From positions 3,060 through 36,436 of the forward strand of contig JAJZIP010000010.1 in NCBI GenBank assembly GCA_021810525.1: DNA of 33,377 nucleotides, read 5' to 3'. The notes under the pieces are model-generated. The model was not told the DNA's origin. It saw only the letters and a program-made list of their open reading frames with translations, and searched no databases. Source of the stretch: Actinomycetes bacterium (GTDB lineage Bacteria > Actinomycetota > Acidimicrobiia > Acidimicrobiales > Acidimicrobiaceae). How positions within the stretch are numbered: position 1 is the first letter of the stretch; each line of letters starts with the position of its first letter. Positions 1 through 6,452 of the stretch are shown one piece after another. A program made the position numbers and the translations under genes.

Positions 1-350
1 GGACTAGAGAGATCGACGAGGCCATCTCCGCATGGACCCTCACCCGCACACCGAACGACGTTATGAAAACATGCCAGAAACACGGCATACCTGCTGGAGT
101 CGTAGCAAATGGCGAAGACGTTGCTAGTGATCCAAACCTGAATTTCACCAATTTCTTTGTCAATACGAATCATCCCAGACAACCTGATCTGATTCTGCCC
201 GGCGTTGCCGTACATCTGAGCAGTACACCGGGTCAAGTACATTCACCGGCTCCATTACTTGGTCAGCACACTACAGAAGTTTTAACACGATTATTGGACA
301 TGGATACGACAGAAATAGCGTCCCTCGAAATTGACGGCGTACTGTCCTGA
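1..350 (+). CDS. Family III (CaiB/BaiF) CoA-transferase, C-terminal part (5' end outside window)
   Basis: This is the last ~115 residues of a formyl-CoA transferase-like (family III) CoA-transferase, an enzyme that moves CoA between carboxylic acids. The reading frame is open from base 3 and runs into the window edge, so the start lies upstream. The segment LTRTPNDVMKTCQKHGIPAG followed by VVANGEDVASDPNL is the usual C-terminal part of these enzymes (the 'Q..GIPAG.V' turn, then 'D.L' before the last strands), and PAPLLGQHTTEVL is their typical tail. The stop at 348-350 is followed 18 bases later by an enoyl-CoA hydratase, and a second CoA-transferase comes next, so it is probably part of one acyl-CoA operon. 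The catalytic Asp lies outside the window, so activity cannot be judged. Confidence 0.85.
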   Translation, partial: TREIDEAISAWTLTRTPNDVMKTCQKHGIPAGVVANGEDVASDPNLNFTNFFVNTNHPRQPDLILPGVAVHLSSTPGQVHSPAPLLGQHTTEVLTRLLDMDTTEIASLEIDGVLS

Positions 351-368
351 AATCATAGGAGCATATGC

Positions 369-1151
369 ATGACTGCTGAAACGAATACCCAACCCGAAGT
401 CTTGTGGCAAAAGCGCGAAAAGGTTCGGATCATGACTTTGAATAGGCCCCACAAGAAGAACGCCCTCTCGCTCGAAGGCCAGGAGCTACAGTCGCACTAT
501 CTTTTCGAATTTGCCAACGATGACGAAGCTTGGGTTCTCATCATTACTGGAGCAGGAGGCACATTTTCGACAGGGCTCGATCTCACACAGGCGGCAGTCG
601 CAGTGGGTAGAGCAGAACGTCCTCCAGCACTCACTGGACACAATCCGATCGTGACATGGAAGCCGATTATCGCAGCTATCAACGGATACGCTCTGGGTGG
701 TGGCCTGGAACTCGCATTGGCGTGTGATATACGCATTGCAAGTGAGGATGCACGCCTGGGGTTCCCTGAAGTGAAACGCTCCATGATTGCAGGAGCAGGA
801 GGTTGTCAGCGGCTTGCCAGAATTGCTCCGCTCGGAAGTGCTTTTTGGATGCTTTTCACCGGAGACTGGGTCAGCGCCGAGGAGGCCTTTCGTCTTGGGA
901 TTGTTGACAGGGTCGTTTCCGTTGATAATCATCTTCAGGAAGCATTGGATCTTGCCGTCCGCATTTGCGAAAACGGCCCTCTTGCCGTGCGGGCTGCTAA
1001 AGAGGCGGTGTACAGGGGGCTTGATCTTCCTCTCAATGCCGCATTAGTCCAAGATAACCTCATCGCATTTCGAAATCGCCAGTCTAGTGATGCCAAAGAG
1101 GGCCCGGCGGCATTTTTGGAGCACCGAGCGCCGAACTTCAAAGGAATATGA
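369..1151 (+). CDS. Enoyl-CoA hydratase/isomerase family protein (crotonase fold)
   Basis: This 260-residue protein has the normal crotonase length. The oxyanion-hole segments are visible (GAGGTFSTGLDL near residues 61-72, and GYALGGGLELALACD near 106-120). Both acidic residues used by true hydratases are present: Glu114 in GGLE and Glu134 in GFPEVK. A hydratase adding water to an alpha,beta-unsaturated acyl-CoA is therefore more likely than an isomerase or dehalogenase. AGGAG at 357-361 supports the ATG at 369. The stop overlaps the next start (ATGA at 1148-1151), so translation is probably coupled to the second CoA-transferase. With CoA-transferases on both sides and a ring-cleavage block downstream, a cinnamoyl-CoA-type substrate is plausible but not proven. 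Confidence 0.9.
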   Translation: MTAETNTQPEVLWQKREKVRIMTLNRPHKKNALSLEGQELQSHYLFEFANDDEAWVLIITGAGGTFSTGLDLTQAAVAVGRAERPPALTGHNPIVTWKPIIAAINGYALGGGLELALACDIRIASEDARLGFPEVKRSMIAGAGGCQRLARIAPLGSAFWMLFTGDWVSAEEAFRLGIVDRVVSVDNHLQEALDLAVRICENGPLAVRAAKEAVYRGLDLPLNAALVQDNLIAFRNRQSSDAKEGPAAFLEHRAPNFKGI

Positions 1152-2350
1152 AATTGGTTGAGAAGCGCAAAATCATACCTTCACAATCCAGCAATGTACC
1201 AAGTCCTCTTCAAGGACTGCTGGTAGTGGAGGTTGCCGATGAACTAGTGGCTTACTGTGGAAGGCTCTTGGCATCTCTTGGCGCCGAAGTGGTTCTGGTT
1301 GAACCACCGGGCGGTTGTCAGCTTCGCAAAGGACCTGACGAGCAAGCGATTTCAGATATCACGCCTTCATTTGCTTGGCTCCACACCGGAAAGAGTTCGA
1401 TCGTAATCGACCCGAGGAATGATTCTGACTTAGTAGACTTCAAGGCATTAATTGCTAGGGCGGATATAGTATTACAGGGTCCGGGAGACGAGTGGGATCG
1501 GCGAATGACCCTTGCCTGCGAAGGTCTTCCCAACGACAATCCACGTCTAGTTGTTGCATCAATATTGCCATTCGGTTCTACTGGCCCATACCGGAACTAT
1601 CGGTCCACCAAGTCAGTTGACTTCGCCATGAGCGGTCTACTGAACTTATCCGGCAAACCCGAGGAGCCACCAGTGCTTGCTCCGTGTAACCAATCCACAG
1701 TGGTTGCTGGAGCCCAAACGTCAGTAGGAATCCTAATTGCAATAAGAGTTCGCGAACAAACTGGACTGGGTCAATGCGTAGAAGTTTCAGTGCAGGAAGC
1801 CTTCACTGCGCAGGAAAATATAGTATCGAGCTTCACGGGAGATGGCTGGCGAGGCGAGAGAACTGGAAGCCAGCATCGAGTTGCGGCCCCTGGACGCATT
1901 TATCCATGTAAAGACGGGTTCATTCACCTTTTCGTAAGCCCAGTTCAAAAAGGTGCTTGGGACCGACTGTTGGACTGGATGGGAAGTTCCGCTGGAATTT
2001 TATCGCAGGAGGAGTGGTCTAATCCCCGATATCGCCGATCCCACGTGACAGTACTAGATGAAGTGGTTCGAGACTGGACCAAAACTTGGCCAAAACAGGA
2101 CCTCTACGTCGAGGCACAAAAAAGACATATTCCATGTGCTCCAGTGAATTCTATGGCAGATTTTGTAAGAGATCCACAAACTGTTTCAAGGGGTTTCTTT
2201 CAGCAAGCCCGTGACAACGGAGAACCCAGTTACATCTTTCCATCATCCACCATCTTATTGAACGGTGTGAGAATGCACGGCGAGCGGAGGGCTCCGGAAC
2301 TTGGTGTCGACAACTCAACGTATCTGGCAAAATCAAGTCGACCCGACTGA
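1148..2350 (+). CDS. Family III (CaiB/BaiF) CoA-transferase
   Basis: This 400-residue protein is a full-length family III CoA-transferase. The N-terminal part has the usual Rossmann-type start (LLVVEVADELVAYCGRLLAS, then LGAEVVLVEPPGG near residues 46-56), and the catalytic aspartate is most likely Asp158 in KSVDFAMSGLL. The C-terminal region has the typical AQKRHIPCAPVNSMADFVRD stretch. It overlaps the hydratase by four bases. Two CoA-transferases of this family flanking a hydratase could form a heteromeric transferase like BbsEF (benzylsuccinate CoA-transferase), or act on two different acids. The acid substrate cannot be read from the sequence. It would activate a carboxylate without ATP, which would explain why no acyl-CoA ligase is seen in the window. 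Confidence 0.88.
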   Translation: MKLVEKRKIIPSQSSNVPSPLQGLLVVEVADELVAYCGRLLASLGAEVVLVEPPGGCQLRKGPDEQAISDITPSFAWLHTGKSSIVIDPRNDSDLVDFKALIARADIVLQGPGDEWDRRMTLACEGLPNDNPRLVVASILPFGSTGPYRNYRSTKSVDFAMSGLLNLSGKPEEPPVLAPCNQSTVVAGAQTSVGILIAIRVREQTGLGQCVEVSVQEAFTAQENIVSSFTGDGWRGERTGSQHRVAAPGRIYPCKDGFIHLFVSPVQKGAWDRLLDWMGSSAGILSQEEWSNPRYRRSHVTVLDEVVRDWTKTWPKQDLYVEAQKRHIPCAPVNSMADFVRDPQTVSRGFFQQARDNGEPSYIFPSSTILLNGVRMHGERRAPELGVDNSTYLAKSSRPD

Positions 2351-2733
2351 TTAGACCAATGATGGTGACCTCCTAGCCAAACTGAGATATACGCCATTCA
2401 GGTTGAGTGGCCAACAGAAGTCCAGTTTCAGCTCGCCAGATAACTTATGGCATTGATGGCGGTAATTCGTTGTCCGCTCTCGACGATAAGAATGCGGATT
2501 TAACTAACCTTGAATTCATCGCAATGACTCCGCGAAGCTAGATCTTGTCAGATAAATTCACCCAAATAATCATAATTTCATTTGAGATAACTAGTCCAAA
2601 CACCGTGCTTATCGAGCTACGGCCAATTAATTTACAGCCGAAGTTATGTTTGACCCGGTATGAATGTCTTGCTATCCTTACTTTGTAATCAGAATTGTAG
2701 ACAATCTTGATGATTCCTAGGAGGACTCGAAAT
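2351..2733 (+). other. Intergenic region upstream of the ring-cleavage operon
   Basis: This is 383 bases without a convincing gene. The one supportable feature is a sigma70-like promoter near its right end (2650-2678). I see no strong terminator hairpin after the CoA-transferase stop. The AT-rich stretch around 2550-2640 may hold regulator sites, but no clear symmetric operator stands out. Confidence 0.5.
2650..2678 (+). promoter_or_regulatory. Predicted sigma70-type promoter of the DUF6282-galB-galC-ligB block
   Basis: A -35 box TTGACC (2650-2655) and a -10 box TATCCT (2673-2678) are separated by exactly 17 bases. Transcription would start near 2685, giving a leader of about 50 bases before the ATG at 2734. 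Confidence 0.5.
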
Positions 2734-3681
2734 ATGGATCAGCTTCAGAAACAAGTGACGGAACAAACAGAGGAGGTGGAAATTGAACCCACTGACGAAG
2801 CTTGGGAGTCCATAAAAGGTGCATATGACCTTCAGCTGCACGTGGCGCCAGACGTCATGCCGAGACGAATCGACGATATTGATGTCGCTCACGAATTCTT
2901 GAAGCGAGGTCTTTCGGGTTTCGTTCTTAAATCTCACTATTTCATGACAGCCGAACGTGCTGCTGTTGTCACAAAAGCTGTACCAGGCATCAAAGCATAC
3001 GGTGCTGTAACGCTGAACCACAGCATGGGAGGACTGAATCCTGTTGCAGTCGATCTTGCCGGAAGAGCCGGGGCTCGCTTGGTCTGGATGCCCACAGTTG
3101 ATGCTCTAAACGAGACAGCTGGGCGGTCTCCAGACGCAATACATCCACCGTTTTGGGCAACTTTCCAGCGTGAACTCAGTGCAAGAGGTATTTCTCCTGA
3201 TCCCATCACCGTTTTGAACGACAAAGGGGAAATATCAGCCTCAGCGAAGCAGTGCCTGGAAATAATTGCGGAACATAACATGGTGCTTTGTACCGGCCAC
3301 CTGGGTCGCAAAGAAATATTTCCGCTTGTGGACGAGGCCAAGAAGCTTGGCGTGCAAAAGATCGTAGTCACCCATGCTGAATTTCCTTCACAAAACCTTT
3401 CGCAGGGAGAACAATATGAGCTCGCAGCAAGAGGAGCGATCATTGAGCACTGTTTTACTACAACCCATACCAACAAGGCCCCATGGCAGTTGCTGTTTGC
3501 CAATGTTGCCGCTGTTGGACCCGAACGTGTGATCCTCTCAAGCGACTTAGGCCAGCCTTCAAATCCACCTGTATCACTTGGGCTTGCAATCTACGCCCAA
3601 CGATTTCTCGATGCGGGTTTCTCCGCAGCCAATATTCAGTCAATGTTTGTACAAAACCCTGCGAAATTAGTTGAGCACTAA
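2734..3681 (+). CDS. DUF6282 family protein, amidohydrolase-like
   Basis: The protein has 315 residues from the ATG at 2734, which is chosen because AGGAGG sits at 2719-2724, nine bases upstream; earlier TTG/ATG codons at 2707 and 2710 lie in front of this site. It matches the DUF6282 pattern (YDLQLHVAPDVMPR, SGFVLKSHYFMTAERAA, MGGLNPVAVD, LVWMPTVDA), a family resembling metal-dependent TIM-barrel hydrolases. Candidate metal or catalytic residues are His36, the His in CTGHLGRKE, the His in VVTHAEFP, and the Asp in LSSDLGQP. The usual HxH pair reads Gln34-Leu-His36 here, so one expected ligand is replaced. The function of this family is not established. Its place at the head of a 4-oxalomesaconate block suggests a step such as lactone opening or tautomerisation (the role of LigI or GalD elsewhere), which is inference only. 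Confidence 0.8.
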   Translation: MDQLQKQVTEQTEEVEIEPTDEAWESIKGAYDLQLHVAPDVMPRRIDDIDVAHEFLKRGLSGFVLKSHYFMTAERAAVVTKAVPGIKAYGAVTLNHSMGGLNPVAVDLAGRAGARLVWMPTVDALNETAGRSPDAIHPPFWATFQRELSARGISPDPITVLNDKGEISASAKQCLEIIAEHNMVLCTGHLGRKEIFPLVDEAKKLGVQKIVVTHAEFPSQNLSQGEQYELAARGAIIEHCFTTTHTNKAPWQLLFANVAAVGPERVILSSDLGQPSNPPVSLGLAIYAQRFLDAGFSAANIQSMFVQNPAKLVEH

Positions 3682-3719
3682 TCTAACGGGTTCACTGCGG
3701 ACGAAAAGAACGAAGAATA

Positions 3720-3739
3720 GACGAACAATCTAGTTCGTC
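3720..3739 (+). repeat. Inverted repeat between the DUF6282 gene and galB
   Basis: Perfect 7-base arms GACGAAC (3720-3726) and GTTCGTC (3733-3739) flank a 6-base loop. It lies in the 76-base gap just upstream of the galB ribosome binding site (AAGGAG at 3747-3752). There is no T-run after it, so it is more likely an operator or an RNA processing/stability hairpin than a terminator. Confidence 0.45.
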
Positions 3740-3757
3740 CTGTGATAAGGAGACTTA

Positions 3758-4474
3758 ATGAACAAGTCAGTTTTAGTCATCAGCGCACATACAGCAGATT
3801 TCGTTTGGCGTGCGGGTGGAGCGATAGCTGTTGCAAGCGAAGCGGGGCTTAACGTACGCGTGGTCTGTCTTTCATATGGTGAGCGAGGTGAATCAGCAAG
3901 TCTTTGGCGTGAAAATGGCATGACGGTCGATAGAGTGAAGCAGGTGCGTCGCAAAGAAGCGGAGGCTGCTGCCGAAATATTAGGCGCTGAAATTGCCTTT
4001 CTCGATGCCGGTGATTACCCACTCTTGGAAACAACCGAGTTACTAGATGCATTGGTTCGTGAATTTCGTACATTCCGTCCGTCAATTGTATTGACTCACT
4101 CACTGGAAGACCCCTATAACATGGATCATCCCAAAGCAGGCCAACTCGCAATACAGGCGAGGGTTCTAGCACAAGCAGCAGGCTATCCCACGGAGGGAAA
4201 AATTATTGGTACTCCCCCCGTATACCTTTTCGAACCTCATCAGCCTGAGATGTGCAAGTTCCATCCAGATGTGTTCTTGGATATCACGTCAGCATTTGAA
4301 CTCAAACGTAAGGCAATGCAGTGCATGGAAGCCCAAGAGCACCTTTGGAAATACTATACAGAGCTTGCATACCGCCGCGGAGTTCAATCCGTTCGTAATT
4401 CAGGCAGAAACACGATCGAATATGCGGAGGCATTTGAAACTGTTTATCCTTCGGTGGTGGAAGCACTATGGTAG
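3758..4474 (+). CDS. galB: 4-oxalomesaconate hydratase, PIG-L/LmbE-like (GalB type)
   Basis: This 238-residue protein belongs to the PIG-L (LmbE-like) zinc family. The first metal motif, normally AHPDD, reads SAHTADFVWRAGGAI (His11, Asp14), the form I recall for GalB, the 4-oxalomesaconate hydratase of the Pseudomonas putida gallate pathway. A later THSLEDPYNMDHP segment supplies His114, Asp118 and His124. The C-terminal KRKAMQCMEAQEHLW and RGVQSVRNSGRN stretches also look GalB-like rather than like sugar deacetylases. The enzyme would hydrate 4-oxalomesaconate to 4-carboxy-4-hydroxy-2-oxoadipate. AAGGAG sits 6 bases before the ATG. Its stop overlaps the start of the aldolase gene for the next pathway step (4468), which strongly supports the assignment. 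Confidence 0.82.
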   Translation: MNKSVLVISAHTADFVWRAGGAIAVASEAGLNVRVVCLSYGERGESASLWRENGMTVDRVKQVRRKEAEAAAEILGAEIAFLDAGDYPLLETTELLDALVREFRTFRPSIVLTHSLEDPYNMDHPKAGQLAIQARVLAQAAGYPTEGKIIGTPPVYLFEPHQPEMCKFHPDVFLDITSAFELKRKAMQCMEAQEHLWKYYTELAYRRGVQSVRNSGRNTIEYAEAFETVYPSVVEALW

Positions 4475-5187
4475 ACAATCGTGTATATCGATCAATCGAA
4501 CGACCTGACTCTAAGTTAATGGATGAACTCGGGAATTATGGAGTTGCGACAGTCCACGAGTCTCAAAACAAAACCGGTCTCCTGAATTCATATATTCACC
4601 CGATAAGAAATAACTTGTCTATCGCTGGCCCAGCAGTCACGGTTCTTGCACATCCAGGGGATAATTTAATGATTCATGCTGCCATTGCCGTAGCAAGTCC
4701 TGGAGACATCCTGGTTGTCTCGGTTAGTTCCGAAATAGACGACGGAATGTTTGGTGAACTAATGGCTACATCGGCGATCGCACGGGGTATCCGTGGACTC
4801 ATAATCGATGCCGGGGTACGAGACGTAGCAGCACTAAGGGAGATGAACTTCCCGGTATGGTCAAAGGCAATATGCGCGAAGGGTACCGTCAAGTTGCGTG
4901 GAGGATCGGTGAACGTGCCCATAGTGTGTGCTGGCAGATACATATGCCCCGGTGATGCAATTGTTGCCGATGATGACGGAGTCGTTTGTGTGCGGCGCGA
5001 GCATGTTGAACGTGTCATTGACGCAGCGCACGAACGCGAAACACGTGAGGCCAAAGTGCGTGAGCGCTTGAGTAACGGGGAGTTGGGAATGGACTTCTAT
5101 GGACTCTGGGCTCTACTCGATGCGCAAGGAGTATGGGTGGAAGGTCTTGATGCCAGCTCTGTAAATCGTTCTGAGGGAGTGTACTAG
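4468..5187 (+). CDS. galC: 4-carboxy-4-hydroxy-2-oxoadipate (CHA) aldolase / oxaloacetate decarboxylase, RraA-fold
   Basis: This 239-residue protein has the RraA-like fold of class II HMG/CHA aldolases (LigK, GalC, ProA). The substrate-binding sequence is complete: AGPAVTVLAHPGDNLM, then FGELMATSAIARGIRGLIID and GVRD with Arg118-Asp119, the pair that binds pyruvate and the divalent metal in this family. PVWSKAICAKGTVK and ADDDGVVCV match the aldolase branch rather than RNase E inhibitor RraA. It cleaves CHA to pyruvate and oxaloacetate. It overlaps galB by 7 bases and ends two bases before the dioxygenase start, so the three genes are tightly coupled. Confidence 0.88.
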   Translation: MVDNRVYRSIERPDSKLMDELGNYGVATVHESQNKTGLLNSYIHPIRNNLSIAGPAVTVLAHPGDNLMIHAAIAVASPGDILVVSVSSEIDDGMFGELMATSAIARGIRGLIIDAGVRDVAALREMNFPVWSKAICAKGTVKLRGGSVNVPIVCAGRYICPGDAIVADDDGVVCVRREHVERVIDAAHERETREAKVRERLSNGELGMDFYGLWALLDAQGVWVEGLDASSVNRSEGVY

Positions 5188-5189
5188 GT

Positions 5190-6182
5190 GTGGCCACACT
5201 AACTCGTGGGTTTGGAACCTCTCACAGCCCGTTGCTTAGCATTCCGCCTGGGTTATGGAGTGAGTGGACGAAATTTCGGGATTATCCAAATCGGGCTTTA
5301 CTCGATAATCAGGGCATTGTTCGGACGTACCCAGAGTTGGCTGCGACTGTGCAAGATCGATTTTTTAGCGAGATCCAACCAGAGGTTATTCTGGAAAGAT
5401 ACTCTAGCTGCCAGCGTGCTATTGGGCGCTTGGCAGCGGAGATAGATAGAAGTGGTATCGACACACTTATCATTCTTGGTGATGATCAGGTGGGTGAGGT
5501 GTTTGACCCTTCGAACATGCCAGCGATCTACATCTACTGCGGTGAAGAGGTACTGAACAGGCATTGTGATCCTTCTCCAGACCTTCCAGATGCAGTCAAC
5601 ATTGGTAGGTGGGGTTCAGCTGGCGATAGGGACCGCCATTATCCTGTTGCCCAGGAATTGGCAGTCCACCTTGTATCTCAACTGGTTGAGGGAGGATTTG
5701 ACATCGCTCAGGGTAAAGAATTGCCGAAAGAAAAGAACATAGGTCATGCCTTTGGTTTCGTAATTAACCGACTAATCCCACATCGTGCCTTACCTATCGT
5801 ACCGATAATGATCAATAGTTACTTTCCACCCAACCAACCAACACCGATGCGCTGTTTCAGCCTGGGCCAAGCGCTGCGTAGGGCAGTCGAATCCTTCCCC
5901 CCGTCATGGAAAGTGGGCATTATGGCCTCTGGAGGATGGAGTCATTTCGTGGTCGACGAAGAAATCGATAGACTCACACTTTCAGCGCTTTCCGAAAAAC
6001 GTACTCGCGACCTCATCAATTTGCCCATTGAACGCCTCAACTCAGGCACTTCTGAAATCCGTAATTGGATCGCGGCTGGGGCAGCATTCGAAGATCTTGA
6101 GTTAGAGTGGATTGACTATATTCCCTGCTATCGCTCGGAAGCTGGAACGGGATTGGGTGCAGCGTTTGCGGTTTGGCGCTAG
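5190..6182 (+). CDS. Class III extradiol ring-cleavage dioxygenase, LigB-type catalytic subunit
   Basis: This 330-residue protein belongs to the LigB family of non-haem Fe(II) ring-opening dioxygenases (protocatechuate 4,5-dioxygenase beta subunit, gallate dioxygenase). It starts with GTG at 5190, preceded by GAGGGAG at 5173-5179. His12 in GTSHSPLL matches the first iron ligand of LigB. His198 in RLIPHRALPIVPIMINSY fits the catalytic base, and Glu257/Glu258 in WSHFVVDEEID the acidic ligand. The second histidine ligand, normally in an NDH motif, falls on LGDDQVGEVFD, so that position reads Gln100. No LigA-type alpha domain is encoded beside it. Neighbouring galB and galC point to a gallate- or protocatechuate-like diacid-yielding substrate. 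The Gln suggests a divergent subgroup, so the substrate stays open. Confidence 0.8.
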   Translation: MATLTRGFGTSHSPLLSIPPGLWSEWTKFRDYPNRALLDNQGIVRTYPELAATVQDRFFSEIQPEVILERYSSCQRAIGRLAAEIDRSGIDTLIILGDDQVGEVFDPSNMPAIYIYCGEEVLNRHCDPSPDLPDAVNIGRWGSAGDRDRHYPVAQELAVHLVSQLVEGGFDIAQGKELPKEKNIGHAFGFVINRLIPHRALPIVPIMINSYFPPNQPTPMRCFSLGQALRRAVESFPPSWKVGIMASGGWSHFVVDEEIDRLTLSALSEKRTRDLINLPIERLNSGTSEIRNWIAAGAAFEDLELEWIDYIPCYRSEAGTGLGAAFAVWR

Positions 6183-6401
6183 ATCAGGCACCGTTTGAAA
6201 TAAGCGATCTCCCATAACTGCGAGATCAACGGCTAGAGATTTGCCAGTCCACACTGAATTCGCTGCACGACTGAACCAATGAGACAATGCAATCACGTAC
6301 GCCCAGACGTGTGGCGTCAACGAGAGACCGCATGAAAGCAACCTGACTTCGTGAAATCATAACTGCTTTTTTCTGTTGCTCAGAACTTTTAGAAGCATGA
6401 C

Positions 6402-6430
6402 TTGACAGAATCAGCACGGCAAGTAATAAT
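6402..6430 (+). promoter_or_regulatory. Predicted strong sigma70 promoter of the ammonia-lyase gene
   Basis: A consensus -35 box TTGACA (6402-6407) and a -10 box AATAAT (6425-6430) are separated by 17 bases. Start of transcription would be near 6437. The TTG that could serve as an upstream start codon for the lyase is part of the -35 box, which argues for starting translation further downstream. Confidence 0.6.
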
Positions 6431-6452
6431 TGTTGGCAAGGTTGGCGACAAT

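Noticed and set aside
486-932. Open minus-strand frame of 148 codons across the enoyl-CoA hydratase gene
   Set aside because: Antisense shadow of a well-supported crotonase; the product is of low complexity and unlike any family.
2937-3503. Long open frame on the minus strand (188 codons) inside the DUF6282 gene
   Set aside because: It lies wholly antisense to a gene with clear family motifs, has no ribosome binding site and its product has no recognisable features.
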